Assembly: GCF_015624505.1 (NCBI RefSeq)
Contig: NZ_CP061379.1
Coordinates: 2,170,001 to 2,234,000, forward strand
DNA from: Bradyrhizobium commune
GTDB lineage: Bacteria > Pseudomonadota > Alphaproteobacteria > Rhizobiales > Xanthobacteraceae
Length of the DNA stretch: 64,000 nucleotides
Direction: 5' to 3'
Position numbers and translations under genes: made by a program
Shown here: positions 46,695 to 57,745 of the stretch, one piece after another
How the letters are laid out: each line of letters begins with the position of its first letter
How positions within the stretch are numbered: position 1 is the first letter of the stretch
The notes under the pieces: generated by a model
What the model was told of the DNA's origin: nothing
What the model saw: only the letters and a program-made list of their open reading frames with translations
The model's database searches: none

Positions 46695-46727
46695 AAATGC
46701 GGCGGACGGCAACGTCCGCCGCATTTT
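46695..46727 (+). terminator. Strong intrinsic terminator
   Basis: A 14-bp perfect stem, AAATGCGGCGGACG with CGTCCGCCGCATTT, closes a GCAA tetraloop and ends in TTTT. It follows the PQQ dehydrogenase (+). Because the other side ends in AAA it may also serve the convergent small gene (-). Confidence 0.88.
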
Positions 46728-46743
46728 GCGCGTGCGATAGAGC

Positions 46744-47004
46744 TTACTTCCCTTGCCTGTCGACCTTGTCCTTCTCCGCCTGGTTCATCTCCCGAACCTT
46801 CGGATCGGTGGTGCTCTGCCCGGTGGTCTGGGTGGTGGAGGTGGGTGGGGCGCTGGCGTTGGGAAGCGAGCTCTGGTCCGGCGCGGTGGGGCGCGTCGCC
46901 GTGGTCGGCGGCGTGGTGCTGCTCTGGGCGAACGCGCCTGCGGCCGGCAAAAGAAAGGCGCCCGACAGCAACGAGACTGCGAGCGCCCTTGAGATGTTGG
47001 TCAT
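46744..47004 (-). CDS. Small exported Thr/Pro-rich protein
   Basis: The 86-residue protein has a signal peptide ending in AFAQ (~27). A disordered Thr/Ser/Pro/Gln-rich middle follows, then a charged tail ([17 protein letters not shown]). No family is recognised. It lies between the PQQ dehydrogenase and the molybdenum hydroxylase genes, same strand as the latter. Confidence 0.65.
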   Translation of the reverse strand: MTNISRALAVSLLSGAFLLPAAGAFAQSSTTPPTTATRPTAPDQSSLPNASAPPTSTTQTTGQSTTDPKVREMNQAEKDKVDRQGK

Positions 47005-47056
47005 CGATCTGCTCCTGTCAGATCGAAGAGAACGGCGCGAGGTCGCCTCTGTTCCG

Positions 47057-49369
47057 TCACGCCTCCAATTGCTTGCCGATCGGAAGCGCGCGGATGCGCT
47101 TGCCGGTCGCGGCGAAGATCGCGTTTATCAACGCCGGTGCGAACGGCGGCACGCCGGGCTCGCCGACGCCGCTCGGCGGCGTGTCAGGTCCGGGCGGCAC
47201 GATGTAGACGTTGGTGACCACCGGAGATTCGTCGATCCTGACGACCTGGAAGTCGTCAAAATTCTTCTGCTCTACCTTGCCGCCCTTGAAGCTGATCTCG
47301 CCGTATTTGGCGAGACTCAACCCCATGATCGCCGCGCCCTCGATCTGCGAGGCGATGCGCTCCGGATTGACATAGGTGCCGCAATCAATTGCGGTATCGA
47401 CCCGCGGCACCGTCAGCTTGCCCTTGTCGTCGACTGCGACCTCGACGATGGTCGCGATGTAGCTGACGAAGCTGCGGTGCACGGCGATGCCGAGGCCGTG
47501 GCCCTTCGCAACCTGACGGCCCCATTCGCCCTTCTCGGCGACCTGCTCGACCACCTTGCGCAGGCGCGCGGTGTCGATCGGGTAGCTGTCATAGGGCTCG
47601 CCGTAGTTCCAGAGATCCTTCACCGCCGGCTTGACGATGCGCGGGCTGCCGATCAGCGCGAGCAGCGTCTCCTTCTGGTCGCGTCCTGTTGCATTCGCGA
47701 TCTCGCCGACCATTGATTGCACCGCGAAGGCGCGCGGGATGTTCGAGACCGAGCGGAACCAGCCGATGCGGGTGAACGCGGCCGCCTCCGGGTTCTCGCA
47801 ACTGATATTGGCGATCTCGAACGGCATGTCGACGAGGCCCATGCCGAGCTCGAACGCAGCTTCGTGCTTGGCGCCTGCCTCAAACGTCGAGGCGATGCTC
47901 GGCGCCACGCTGCGATGGCGCCAAGCGATCACCTTGCCGCTCTTGTCGAGCCCCGCCTCGATACGTTCCACGGAGACGGTGTGCAGGAAGTCGTGACGGA
48001 CGTCGTCCTCGCGGGTCCACTGCACCTTGACGGGCGCGCCGAGCTCTTTCGACAGGAGCGCAGCTTCGAGCGCGAAATCGCATTTCGATTTGCGGCCGAA
48101 GCCGCCGCCAAGCAGCGTGACATTGACGGTGACGTTGCCCTCGGGGATGCCGAGCGTCTTGGCGACATCCTCGCGGGTTCCGCCGGGGCTCTGCACCGGC
48201 GCCCAGATCTCGGCCTTGTCGCCCTTGACGTCGGCAACCGCGACCGGCGGCTCCATGCTGACATGGGCGAGGTGGGGCAGATAATATTCGCCGACGATGA
48301 CCTTGTCGGCACTCTTCAGCGCGGCGTCCGCATCGCCCTCCTGGCGCACCACGAGGCCGGGTTTGCGCGAGGCCTCCTCGAGCTCTTTGCGATAGGCGAC
48401 CGAGTCGTATTTGCCGTTGGCGCCGTCGTCCCAGACCAGCTTCAGCGCATCGCGGCCCTTGATCGCAGCACCGGTGTTGCGCGCGATCACCGCAACACCG
48501 CCGAGCGGCTGGAACTTCGACGGCCACGGCCAGCCGCGCACCTGCATCACCTTTTCGACGCCGGGGACTTTCATCGCTTCAGCCGGGTCGAATGAGGTGA
48601 GCTTGCCCCCGGTGACCGGCGGACGCGCGATCACGGCGTATTTCATGCCGGGCAATCGCACGTCGGCGCCGTAACGCGCCTTGCCTGTGGTGATGTCGTG
48701 GAGATCGACGATGCCGACCTCGCCCTTGCCGAGATAGCGGAAGTCCTTGGGGTCCTTCAGCTTGAGGCCTTCGATGCTCGGCACCGATTCCTTGGCGGCA
48801 TCGGCAGCGAGCTCGCCGAAGCCGAGCTTGCGTCCGCTCGCGCTGTGGACGACCTCGTGATTGACTGCTTTCACCTCGGTCGCCGGCACGCCCCAGCGTT
48901 TCGCCGCGGCCTGTTCCAGCATGGTGCGGGCGGAAGCGCCGATCTGGCGCATCGGGATCAGATAGTGCCGCGTGCTGCGCGAGCCGTCGGTGTCCTGGTT
49001 GCCGAACTTGACCTCGTCGCCATGGGCCTGCTGCACTTTCACTTTCGACCAGTCGGCTTCCATTTCCTCGGCCACGATCAGCGGCAGGCTGGTGCGCACG
49101 CCGGTGCCCATCTCGGCGCGATGGGCGAGGATGGTGACGGTGCCGTCGGGGGCGACCGCGACGAAGACGCGTGGATCGACCACGACGCCGTGCGGCATCT
49201 TGCCGGCGCCGGTCTCGTAGGCAAAAGCCTGACGCGACATCACGGGTGCGGCGAGCACGAAGCCGCCGGTGACGCCGAGCCCCTTCAGGATGCTGCGGCG
49301 CGAGACCTTCTCGACCCTGGTGTGCTTCTCGAAGCCACGGAGCTTGCGGGGATTGTCGATGAAATTCAT
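47057..49369 (-). CDS. Molybdenum hydroxylase large subunit, IorB-like
   Basis: The 770-residue protein resembles isoquinoline 1-oxidoreductase/aldehyde-oxidising xanthine-oxidase-family subunits. It has a Tat signal ([18 protein letters not shown]), Mo-cofactor binding motifs including [12 protein letters not shown], and the catalytic Glu in GVGEPGVPP near the end. Export with a Tat signal puts it in the periplasm with the PQQ enzymes. Its partner small subunit is encoded one base upstream. No separate cytochrome subunit is adjacent. Aldehyde oxidation downstream of the alcohol dehydrogenases is an inference. Confidence 0.88.
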   Translation of the reverse strand: MNFIDNPRKLRGFEKHTRVEKVSRRSILKGLGVTGGFVLAAPVMSRQAFAYETGAGKMPHGVVVDPRVFVAVAPDGTVTILAHRAEMGTGVRTSLPLIVAEEMEADWSKVKVQQAHGDEVKFGNQDTDGSRSTRHYLIPMRQIGASARTMLEQAAAKRWGVPATEVKAVNHEVVHSASGRKLGFGELAADAAKESVPSIEGLKLKDPKDFRYLGKGEVGIVDLHDITTGKARYGADVRLPGMKYAVIARPPVTGGKLTSFDPAEAMKVPGVEKVMQVRGWPWPSKFQPLGGVAVIARNTGAAIKGRDALKLVWDDGANGKYDSVAYRKELEEASRKPGLVVRQEGDADAALKSADKVIVGEYYLPHLAHVSMEPPVAVADVKGDKAEIWAPVQSPGGTREDVAKTLGIPEGNVTVNVTLLGGGFGRKSKCDFALEAALLSKELGAPVKVQWTREDDVRHDFLHTVSVERIEAGLDKSGKVIAWRHRSVAPSIASTFEAGAKHEAAFELGMGLVDMPFEIANISCENPEAAAFTRIGWFRSVSNIPRAFAVQSMVGEIANATGRDQKETLLALIGSPRIVKPAVKDLWNYGEPYDSYPIDTARLRKVVEQVAEKGEWGRQVAKGHGLGIAVHRSFVSYIATIVEVAVDDKGKLTVPRVDTAIDCGTYVNPERIASQIEGAAIMGLSLAKYGEISFKGGKVEQKNFDDFQVVRIDESPVVTNVYIVPPGPDTPPSGVGEPGVPPFAPALINAIFAATGKRIRALPIGKQLEA

Positions 49370-49370
49370 G

Positions 49371-49823
49371 TCACACTCCCGTCGATGCGAGATGGACCGC
49401 GTTCTCGATGCGCTGGTAGCAGCCGCAGCGGCAGATGTTGCCGGACATCGCCTCGCGGATCTGGTCGTGCGACGGTTTGGGATTGTCCATCAGAAGCGCT
49501 GCGGCCTGCATGATCTGGCCGGCCTGGCAGAACCCGCATTGGGGAACATTGACCTGGCGCCAGGCCTTTTGCACGGGGTGATCGCCATCGGGATGCAAGC
49601 CTTCGATCGTGGTGACCTCGCGTCCGGCGACGTCGTTGACCGACGTGATGCAGGAACGCACCGCCTGCTTGTCGACGATGACGGTGCAGGCGCCGCAAAG
49701 GGCCTGGCCACAGCCGAATTTGGTGCCGGTCAGCCCGGCCTCGTCGCGCAGGAACCAGAGTAGCGGGAGATCCGGGTCGCCGTCCCAGCTCTGTTCCTGG
49801 CCGTTGATCTTCACCTTGATCAT
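49371..49823 (-). CDS. Molybdenum hydroxylase [2Fe-2S] subunit, IorA-like
   Basis: The 150-residue subunit carries two [2Fe-2S] sites: plant-type ferredoxin Cys in [11 protein letters not shown], and the helical site CGFCQAGQ with CRCGCY. It passes electrons from the Mo centre to an acceptor. It has no signal of its own and would be exported together with the Tat-tagged large subunit. Confidence 0.93.
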   Translation of the reverse strand: MIKVKINGQEQSWDGDPDLPLLWFLRDEAGLTGTKFGCGQALCGACTVIVDKQAVRSCITSVNDVAGREVTTIEGLHPDGDHPVQKAWRQVNVPQCGFCQAGQIMQAAALLMDNPKPSHDQIREAMSGNICRCGCYQRIENAVHLASTGV

Positions 49824-50420
49824 GATCGTCCCTCGCTCTTCATAAGCATGCCAAATCCGAACTCACCGACGTGGGTCAGTCAGAGGTCGTATGTCGTGCC
49901 GCCGCATCCCTGCCGTCATCCCGCCCGGGCAAATCCCGGTGGGAGACAGGAACGCCAATGGCGATGTCTGGATGTGCTCGATACCTCCCCGTGTTGTTCT
50001 TGTTTGATTGAACTTCGCGCGGCATCGTGACGACGCGATCGTAGCAGAGGTCGCGTCGATCTGACGTTCACAGCCAAGTGTTCTCACCGGGAAAAGATTG
50101 CATCGGTGGTTTGTCAAAAGCAGGGCGCGGCATCACGCCGCGCGCTTGCACAACGTCACGGGAAAAAAGCTTCGTCCGCCAGAGGGACTGCGCGGACGAA
50201 GCAGTAAGCCTCAGTCGAGGGAGGGAGAAACGCAGGGCGCGCTGACTTCAAGACGGAAGGAGGCGGCACTGCGCAGTCATTCAGAGACCAGGACTGAGGA
50301 GCGGAACTCACTCGCATACGCAAAGTGCGCCGGCGGAACGGCCGCCGTCAGTTGCGCCCGTCCCGCTCGCTGACGGCGGTTGCGGTCAGCGAGCGGAGAG
50401 GCGAAGGGTGAGCGGCCCTG
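49824..50420. other. Intergenic region between iorA-like and gfa
   Basis: About 600 bases without a credible gene. The right end holds two overlapping inverted repeats at 50342-50396, listed separately. The left end should contain the leftward promoter for the molybdenum hydroxylase pair. Confidence 0.55.
50342..50396. repeat. Overlapping, mutually exclusive inverted repeats downstream of gfa
   Basis: CCGCTCGCTGAC (50363-50374) pairs perfectly with GTCAGCGAGCGG (50385-50396). CCGCCGTCAG (50342-50351) pairs with CTGACGGCGG (50370-50379). Both hairpins need the bases around 50370-50374, so they cannot form together. They lie 25 bases past the gfa stop. There is no T-run. Confidence 0.75.
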
Positions 50421-50984
50421 TCAGGCCGCCTTGGCCTTCGCCACGTGGGTGGCGATCGCGTCCATCAGCGCCGGCGACAGACAGTCATAGGGCTCGAGCC
50501 CGATTTCCTTCAGCCGCGAACGGATGCCGGCCATCTGCTCCGGCTTGACGCCGGACTCGATCACCGAGGAGACGAAGGCGGCGAATTGCGGCGCCTGCGA
50601 GCCCTGCTCCTGGAACAGCTCCGGATGGATGAAATCGAGCCCATAGAACGGATGGTTCTTGTTCTCGATACGGCCGAACATGTGCGTGCCGCAGGCCTTG
50701 CAGGCGTGGCGCTGGATCACTGCGGAGGCGTCGACGATCTGAAGCTTGTCGCCGTTCTCGAGCACGGTGACGTTTTGGCGCGGCACCACCGCGACGACGG
50801 AGAAGGTCGCGCCCTGCGGCTTCCAGCACTTGGTGCAGCCGCAGGCGTGGTTGTGTGCCACGTCGCCCTTGACGCCGACCTTGACCGGGTGGTCCTTGCA
50901 TTTGCAGGCGAGCGTGCCGCCGGCAAAGTGGCCGGTGCCTTGTTTGACGCCGTTGTCGATCGAGGGGTGGAGTGCAACAGTCAT
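50421..50984 (-). CDS. gfa: Glutathione-dependent formaldehyde-activating enzyme
   Basis: The 187-residue protein speeds condensation of formaldehyde with glutathione to S-(hydroxymethyl)glutathione. Zn-binding Cys motifs are [17 protein letters not shown] and [11 protein letters not shown]. It follows frmA by about 30 bases, in the same operon as xoxF-xoxG, and so handles formaldehyde made by methanol oxidation. Confidence 0.93.
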   Translation of the reverse strand: MTVALHPSIDNGVKQGTGHFAGGTLACKCKDHPVKVGVKGDVAHNHACGCTKCWKPQGATFSVVAVVPRQNVTVLENGDKLQIVDASAVIQRHACKACGTHMFGRIENKNHPFYGLDFIHPELFQEQGSQAPQFAAFVSSVIESGVKPEQMAGIRSRLKEIGLEPYDCLSPALMDAIATHVAKAKAA

Positions 50985-51014
50985 GGTCGATCCTCCTTGG
51001 GGGTGACGCTTGAG

Positions 51015-52124
<1,110 letters not shown>

Positions 52125-52185
52125 CGGTAACTCCTTAAATTCTCGCAGGGCGCCAAGACTTAAGTCTCAGCCGGGCCCCAAACGT

Positions 52186-52704
52186 TCACTTCTTGCCCAT
52201 GCACGAGTCTTCATTCTTGGTATAGGCGTCGTTCTTGTCCTCATGCTTGCCCGGACGGGCTCGGCCCCATGCGTCGTTGGAGCGGGAACGCAGATAGACG
52301 TAGAGATCGTCCATGTAGCAGGCGACGTTCGGGTTATCGCCGAAGGCCGGCATCACGTTCTCCGCGGCCGTCGAGATGTTCTTGCGGCCGGAGGCGACGA
52401 CGCCCAAAAAGTCGGCATAGCTCATCGTCTTGAGCGAATCCTTCAGCGCCGGCGCATAGGTCGAGCCCATTCCATCGGGGCCGTGGCAGACATGGCAGTC
52501 CGAGTGATAGCGGCGGTATCCCGAATAGGTGTACCAGTCGACGGATTCGCCGTTGATCTTGTAGGTCGGATTTCCCTCCTTATCGAGCCACTCGCCAGTT
52601 TCGTTCTGCTTGACGGCAGTGGGATCGCCCGAGCCGTCCGCGACAGCAATTCCTCCGGACACAACGAAGATCATCGCAGCAATGACAAAGCAGATTTTAC
52701 GCAA
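52186..52704 (-). CDS. xoxG: Cytochrome c of the XoxF methanol dehydrogenase, XoxG
   Basis: The 172-residue periplasmic monohaem cytochrome has a signal peptide (~1-22), haem motif CHVCH, and a probable axial Met in ENVMPAFGDNP. It ends in a Lys/Asp-rich tail with a Cys. Encoded directly after xoxF, it is the natural electron acceptor. A 12-bp stem-loop separates the two genes. Confidence 0.9.
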   Translation of the reverse strand: MRKICFVIAAMIFVVSGGIAVADGSGDPTAVKQNETGEWLDKEGNPTYKINGESVDWYTYSGYRRYHSDCHVCHGPDGMGSTYAPALKDSLKTMSYADFLGVVASGRKNISTAAENVMPAFGDNPNVACYMDDLYVYLRSRSNDAWGRARPGKHEDKNDAYTKNEDSCMGKK

Positions 52705-52738
52705 GAGGTTTTCCTCGAAGGCGTTCGGTGGAGACGAG

Positions 52739-52767
52739 CCGGCGCGTGGAGTTGATCCACGCGCCGG
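52739..52767. repeat. Perfect 12-bp stem-loop between xoxF and xoxG
   Basis: CCGGCGCGTGGA (52739-52750) pairs with TCCACGCGCCGG (52756-52767) around a five-base loop. There is no U-run after it on the minus strand, so it more likely stabilises the xoxF message or weakens read-through into xoxG than ends transcription. Confidence 0.8.
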
Positions 52768-52785
52768 AGCGATGCCGATCAGGGC

Positions 52786-54591
52786 CTAGTTGGTGGGCAA
52801 CGAGAACACGGTCAGCGTGCCGCCGAGTGCCGTGTAGTTGCTGAGTGCAGCATAGCCGCCGACTGCGCCGAGACCGGCGGTCGGATCGGTCAGGCCTGCG
52901 GCGAGACCAATGCCGGCCCAGCCGCCAACGCCGGAGAGCACGGCAACATACTGCTTGCCGCCGTTCTCATAGGTGGTGACGTTGCCGATGATGCCGGAGG
53001 GAGTCTTGAACTTGTAGAGCTCCTTGCCGGTCTTGGCGTCGACCGCCTTCAGATAGCCTTCCAGCGTGCCGTAGAACACTACGCCGCCGCCGGTTGCGAG
53101 CGCACCCGACCAGACCGAGAACTGCTCCTTGTTCGACCAGACGATCTTGCCGGTCTTGCCGTCCCAGGCGATGAAGTTACCCATGTTGGTATCGCCCTGC
53201 GGCGGATACATCGAGAGCGTCGCGCCCACATAGGGCTGGCCCGCGGTGTAGCTCACCTTGAACGGCTCGTAGTCCATGCAGACGTGGTTGGTCGGAACAT
53301 AGAACAGCTGCGTGTCCGGCGAGTACGCCGCCGGCTGCTCGTCCTTGGTGCCGAGCGCGGCCGGGCAGATACCCTTCACGTTGTGGTCCTCGCCGGCCTT
53401 GTCGGTCGAAGCTGCGTCGAGCACCTTCGGACGGCCATAGGTCGCAGAGTTCTTGTCCATGTCGACGCCGGAGGTCCAGTTCACCTTCGGATCGTACTTC
53501 TCGGCGACCAGAAGCTCGCCGGTGGTGCGATCGAGCGTATAGCCGAGGCCGTTACGATCGAAATGCGTCAGCAGCTTGCGCGCCTGGCCGTTGATCGACT
53601 GGTCCGACAGGATCATCTCGTTGACGCCGTCATAATCCCATTCGTCATGGGGCGTCATCTGATAGACCCATTTGGCGACGCCGGTGTCCGGATTGCGCGC
53701 CCAGATCGTCATCGACCATTTGTTGTCGCCGGGACGCTGCTTCGGATTCCAGGTCGAGGGGTTGCCCGATCCGTAATAGACGAGGTTCAGCTCGGGATCG
53801 TAGGAGATCCAGCCCCATGTGGCGCCGCCGCCGATCTTCCACTGATCGCCCTGCCAGGTCTTCAGGCTGGAATCTTTGCCGATCGGCTTCCCGAGTGCGG
53901 TGGTCTTGTCGTCGACCAGGATCTGGTCATCCGGGCCTTCCGAAAAGCCGCGCCAGGCGAGCTTGCCGGTCTTGATGTCGTAGGCGCTCATGTGGGCCTG
54001 AACGCCGAACTCACCGCCGGAGATGCCGATCAGCACCTTGTCCTTGATCACCATCGGCGCCGACGTGCCGGTCTCGCCCTTGCCCGGATCGCCGTTCTTC
54101 GCGGTCCATGCCACCTCACCGGTCTTGGCGTCGAGCGCGACCAGGGTCGTGTCGGCCTGATGCAGGAAGATCTTGCCGTCGCCAAATGCCAGGCCACGAT
54201 TCACCGTATCGCAGCACATCACCGGAATGACGTTCGGATCCTGCTTCGGCTCGTACTTCCAGACGATCTTGTTCTCCTGCGAAAGGTCAATGGCGTAGAC
54301 CTTGTTCGGGAACGGCGTATGGACGTACATCATGTTGCCGATCACCAGCGGGCCGCCTTCGTGGCCGCGCAGCACGCCGGTCGAGAAGGTCCAGGCGACC
54401 TGGAGCTTGCCGACATTTTGTGCGTTGATCTGGTTCAGCTTGGAATAGCGGCTATTGGCATAGTCGCCGGTCGGCATCACCCAGTCTTTCGGGTTCTGCG
54501 ACATCTTGTTCAGCTCGTCATTGGCTGAAGCGCTGCCGACGGCGAGAGCCGCCGCGGAGCCAAGAAAGGTCGCCAGTAGCACCTTGCGCAT
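52786..54591 (-). CDS. xoxF: Lanthanide-dependent methanol dehydrogenase XoxF
   Basis: The 601-residue periplasmic quinoprotein oxidises methanol, possibly to formate. It has a signal peptide (~1-23), vicinal Cys126-Cys127, and metal ligands Glu194, Asn277 and catalytic Asp319, plus Asp321 in WDYDGVNEM. The DYD pattern marks lanthanide rather than calcium use. It is very likely of the XoxF5 clade. ATG at 54591 is selected because GGAGGA ends six bases upstream; the ATG at 54597 abuts that sequence. It heads the xoxF-xoxG-frmA-gfa operon, divergent from an AraC regulator. Confidence 0.95.
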   Translation of the reverse strand: MRKVLLATFLGSAAALAVGSASANDELNKMSQNPKDWVMPTGDYANSRYSKLNQINAQNVGKLQVAWTFSTGVLRGHEGGPLVIGNMMYVHTPFPNKVYAIDLSQENKIVWKYEPKQDPNVIPVMCCDTVNRGLAFGDGKIFLHQADTTLVALDAKTGEVAWTAKNGDPGKGETGTSAPMVIKDKVLIGISGGEFGVQAHMSAYDIKTGKLAWRGFSEGPDDQILVDDKTTALGKPIGKDSSLKTWQGDQWKIGGGATWGWISYDPELNLVYYGSGNPSTWNPKQRPGDNKWSMTIWARNPDTGVAKWVYQMTPHDEWDYDGVNEMILSDQSINGQARKLLTHFDRNGLGYTLDRTTGELLVAEKYDPKVNWTSGVDMDKNSATYGRPKVLDAASTDKAGEDHNVKGICPAALGTKDEQPAAYSPDTQLFYVPTNHVCMDYEPFKVSYTAGQPYVGATLSMYPPQGDTNMGNFIAWDGKTGKIVWSNKEQFSVWSGALATGGGVVFYGTLEGYLKAVDAKTGKELYKFKTPSGIIGNVTTYENGGKQYVAVLSGVGGWAGIGLAAGLTDPTAGLGAVGGYAALSNYTALGGTLTVFSLPTN

Positions 54592-55103
54592 AGTCATTCC
54601 TCCGTTGGTCTCGTTTATTGTTTCCGAAGCATTGCTCAATCACCGGGCTTCTCGTCCGGCGTCTGCTCGTGCAGGGCGGTCACGATTGCGACCAGAAACG
54701 ATGCGGTGGTGTTTCCTCCTCCTGATGAGAGCCACAGGTCCGCGTGCAGGAGCGGCCCGTTCTTTTTTGTTCCTGCCGCAATTCCTAACGGGTTCGCCAA
54801 CGGGAAACTTGCCCAAGAGAGAAGGCGCTTTGCTCGATAGCGCACGGAGGCGAAGTTTTTGATTTTGCAGTAGCGAATTCAGCGGCTTCCGCATCGCGCG
54901 GCGCGGCGCACCACGCTCAGGTTCCCCTTGACGGCGCTGCAACTAAGGCGGAGGATTAACGTCAAGGGTGGCAATGCAGCGATGGCGCGCGCAGCAAAAG
55001 ACCACCCAAATTTGAGGTAAACGTCACGCAATCACGGCCGAGGCTCCAGCAGCGCTGGTCGCGATTCGCATCGAATCCCCGGGTAACACCAGTGGCTGGA
55101 TTA
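54592..55103. other. Divergent promoter region, xoxF / AraC regulator
   Basis: This 512-base gap holds no convincing gene; the small frames in it lack good starts. It should hold the xoxF promoter, a leader of unknown length and the AraC-family gene promoter. I could not identify a specific operator by eye. Confidence 0.55.
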
Positions 55104-56072
55104 ATGTCCGACACAATTCACACGCTCTCGACGACGGGACTGACGCCGAGGCGGCAGATCCAGAGCTGGGTCGACGGGCTGACGAGCCTGTGCGGCCATT
55201 TCGACGTCGATCCGCTGGAGGCGTCCTCGCTCGAAGGACGCATCGATTACACCACCGTGTCGCGGTTGAAGCTCTGCCAGATCGAGGTGAGTCAGCATCG
55301 CATCGCGCACACGCTGGCGCGTGCCAAGGCCAATGAACACCCGTACATCAAGATTCACTTCCAGACTTATGGCGTGTCCTATTTCGAGCAGGAAGGCCGC
55401 CACATCGAACTGAACCCCGGCGACATCATCGCCTACGACGTCTCCTGCCCGCACTCGATCATCAGCCCTGCCTTCACCCGCCACGACGTGGTGATCGTGC
55501 CGAAGGCGCTGCTGCGCGACCGCGGTTTCCCGTCGCAACGGATGCCGGCTTGCAAATTGTCGGCGCGCACAGGCACGGGACGCATTGCTCATGACTTCGT
55601 CCACGCCACGTTCGACGAGGCGGCAAAACTGTCGGCCAACAGCGCGGTCGGCGTCGCCGATTCGCTGATCGACCTGCTGCTGCTGCCGCTGCGCGAAGCC
55701 GATACGATGTTCGATCGCGTCGGGCCCGAGGCGATGTATGTGCGTGCGCAGTTCTTCATCCGCGAGCATCTGCGCGATCCGGATCTGTGCATCGATCAGA
55801 TCTCTGCCGAGCTCGGCTGCTCCAAGCGCTATCTGCACATGCTGTTCTCGGAGCGCGGCACCACGGTGAGCGACTACATCTGGCAGGCGCGCTTGCAGAA
55901 TTGCCGCCAGGAGCTCGAGGCCCACGCCGGCAAGACCATCACCGACGTCGCGTTCTCCTGGGGCTTCTCCAGCTCATCGCATTTCAGCCGCGTGTTCCGG
56001 AAATATTTCGGCGTGGTGCCGTCCTCGATCCACAAGGCACAGCAGGGCACTGTCGTCGCGGACGAGAACTAG
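55104..56072 (+). CDS. AraC-family transcriptional regulator
   Basis: The 322-residue regulator has an N-terminal AraC-binding-like domain (~20-190) with a cupin-like segment (HIELNPGDIIAYDVSCPHSI) and a C-terminal double helix-turn-helix (~210-310; DQISAELGCSKRYLHMLFSE and GFSSSSHFSRVFRKYFG). Divergent placement against xoxF makes it the best candidate regulator of the xox operon. ATG at 55104 is chosen; GTG at 55092 is possible. Confidence 0.88.
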   Translation: MSDTIHTLSTTGLTPRRQIQSWVDGLTSLCGHFDVDPLEASSLEGRIDYTTVSRLKLCQIEVSQHRIAHTLARAKANEHPYIKIHFQTYGVSYFEQEGRHIELNPGDIIAYDVSCPHSIISPAFTRHDVVIVPKALLRDRGFPSQRMPACKLSARTGTGRIAHDFVHATFDEAAKLSANSAVGVADSLIDLLLLPLREADTMFDRVGPEAMYVRAQFFIREHLRDPDLCIDQISAELGCSKRYLHMLFSERGTTVSDYIWQARLQNCRQELEAHAGKTITDVAFSWGFSSSSHFSRVFRKYFGVVPSSIHKAQQGTVVADEN

Positions 56073-56082
56073 GCGGGCCTCC

Positions 56083-56508
56083 TTACGTCGACATGGCAAC
56101 GTAGGGAATGCTGGCCACGAGAGCGGCGACGAGCGCCGCGTTGCAGAGCATTCCGCTCCAGTGCAATCGACGCAGCCGCCGCACGGCGTCCGCATCGCCT
56201 GCGTCCCTGGCGCTCAGCTGGTCATCCATCCGTTTCATGAACCACCCGCGTCCCCAGATCGCGAGGGACGCAATCAGGCCAATGCCGATGGCGAAGAGCG
56301 GCCGACCTGCGACGAGGAAAGCCACCGTCGCAAGGACTCCGGTCGCACCTATCATTCTGAACTGGATGTTGAACATCCCGCGCAGCAGCTGCGTAACCGG
56401 CGGGATATCGAGCTTCACAAGCAGGAAGGCGGGCGAGGCCAGCAAAAAATAGCCCATCGGAAAGAGCAGGATGACCAGGGCGGCCACGGCAACGGCATCG
56501 GGTCTCAT
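56083..56508 (-). CDS. Small inner-membrane protein of unknown function
   Basis: The 141-residue protein has about four hydrophobic segments (~4-30, ~50-70, ~73-90, ~118-138) and a charged loop (KRMDDQLSARDAGDADAVRR). No family is recognised. It is on the same strand as the FUSC protein 130 bases upstream and may be its partner. ATG at 56508 gives a sensible first membrane helix. Confidence 0.65.
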   Translation of the reverse strand: MRPDAVAVAALVILLFPMGYFLLASPAFLLVKLDIPPVTQLLRGMFNIQFRMIGATGVLATVAFLVAGRPLFAIGIGLIASLAIWGRGWFMKRMDDQLSARDAGDADAVRRLRRLHWSGMLCNAALVAALVASIPYVAMST

Positions 56509-56637
56509 GCGATCGGCCTTTCTCGTCCGGAGCGGTGAGGGCCTCCGGCAGCAGCGCATGATCATAGCCGGCAAATGGCGTTCCGACACTAGGCTTTGGT
56601 CGGACGCGGGACCGCGAGCGGGCCAACGCCTCCCGTA

Positions 56638-57660
56638 TCACGCCGACGACCGGTCCTTCCGGATCATGCGTTGCCAGACGATGTCGGTCAGGGCCACCGC
56701 AATGAGACCGAACGCGCCGCCGGTGATCACATTGGCGACGCGCTCCTCCGCAATCCCGCTGGCGCCGCCGGCAAAGGAGGCGGCGAGTGCGATGAAGAAG
56801 CAGCGCAGACCGAAGCCGACGATGTAACGGGAGAACGAGATCAGCGTGAGCGTGGCCGCGAGAACGGCGAGCGCATAGCCGGCGCGGTTCTGCGGCAGCG
56901 CGAGGCCGGCGAGGAAGCCTAAGGGCACACCGACGCACGCGCCGATGGCGCGCTGCTTCAGCTTGTCGGTGGATGCGGAGAGATCGCCGACCACGACGCT
57001 CGCGGCCGACCACATCACCCATTGCCCCTGCGCGAGATCCAGGACCTCGACCAGTGCGGCTGCGGCGAACACCGCCATGGCGGTGGCCGCTGCGGGGAGA
57101 AACCATTCGGCCGCAGGCGGTCCGAACGAGCTCACTGCCGCCTTGCCGCGTCGCTGATCGTAGATCTGGATGCCGCAGACCAGCGCCAGCGCGACCGGGG
57201 AGGACACGATGATCATGCCGGCATGACGCAGCGCTTCCGCGGCGCCCACGCCCTCCCGCACTTCGCAGGCGAGATAGACGGCGGCGATGAATACCCAATT
57301 GCCAAGCGTGCGAAAGTGTTCGCCGTAGCGCGTCACCGCCACCGCGAGGAAGCCGGCGAGCGCCGTCAGCAGCACGAAGAGTGGCTTGATCGGGGCAGCG
57401 AAGAAGAGCGTGGCGAAGGTGATGAGGATCGCAAGGTAGTGCCACGCGACCACCTTCGTCGCCAGGTGCAGCCGCAGCGCGGGAATCAACAGCGACACTG
57501 CGACCAGCCCCAGGTTCAGGAGCGCCGTTTCGCGCGAGATGAAATAGGCCGCCACGAACGGCCCGACGACAAGCAGCGCGCGCAGCAGTTCGCTGGCCTT
57601 GACCTCGCGGGAGATGAGATCGCGGAGGCCTGCGGCGGGCGGTATGGTAGGGGCGTTCAT
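56638..57660 (-). CDS. FUSC-family inner-membrane protein
   Basis: The 340-residue protein has two sets of hydrophobic helices and resembles the fusaric-acid-resistance/aromatic-acid exporter FUSC family, in the short form without the large soluble part. The conserved segment around RQRAIGACVGVPLGFLAG supports this. It follows the dehydrogenase-cytochrome-XoxJ operon by 85 bases and may be part of it, perhaps exporting organic acids made by alcohol oxidation. Confidence 0.78.
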   Translation of the reverse strand: MNAPTIPPAAGLRDLISREVKASELLRALLVVGPFVAAYFISRETALLNLGLVAVSLLIPALRLHLATKVVAWHYLAILITFATLFFAAPIKPLFVLLTALAGFLAVAVTRYGEHFRTLGNWVFIAAVYLACEVREGVGAAEALRHAGMIIVSSPVALALVCGIQIYDQRRGKAAVSSFGPPAAEWFLPAAATAMAVFAAAALVEVLDLAQGQWVMWSAASVVVGDLSASTDKLKQRAIGACVGVPLGFLAGLALPQNRAGYALAVLAATLTLISFSRYIVGFGLRCFFIALAASFAGGASGIAEERVANVITGGAFGLIAVALTDIVWQRMIRKDRSSA

Positions 57661-57745
57661 AGAGCACCGTACGGTCGCACGAAAACGTGGCATCATACGG
57701 TTCCTGGTACGGCAAGGCCAGCGAACGGCGGTGCGTACGACCGCC

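Noticed and set aside
50098..50373. 91-codon plus-strand frame between iorA-like and gfa
   Set aside because: Arg/Ser-rich product without recognisable pattern; its end lies in the overlapping inverted repeats.
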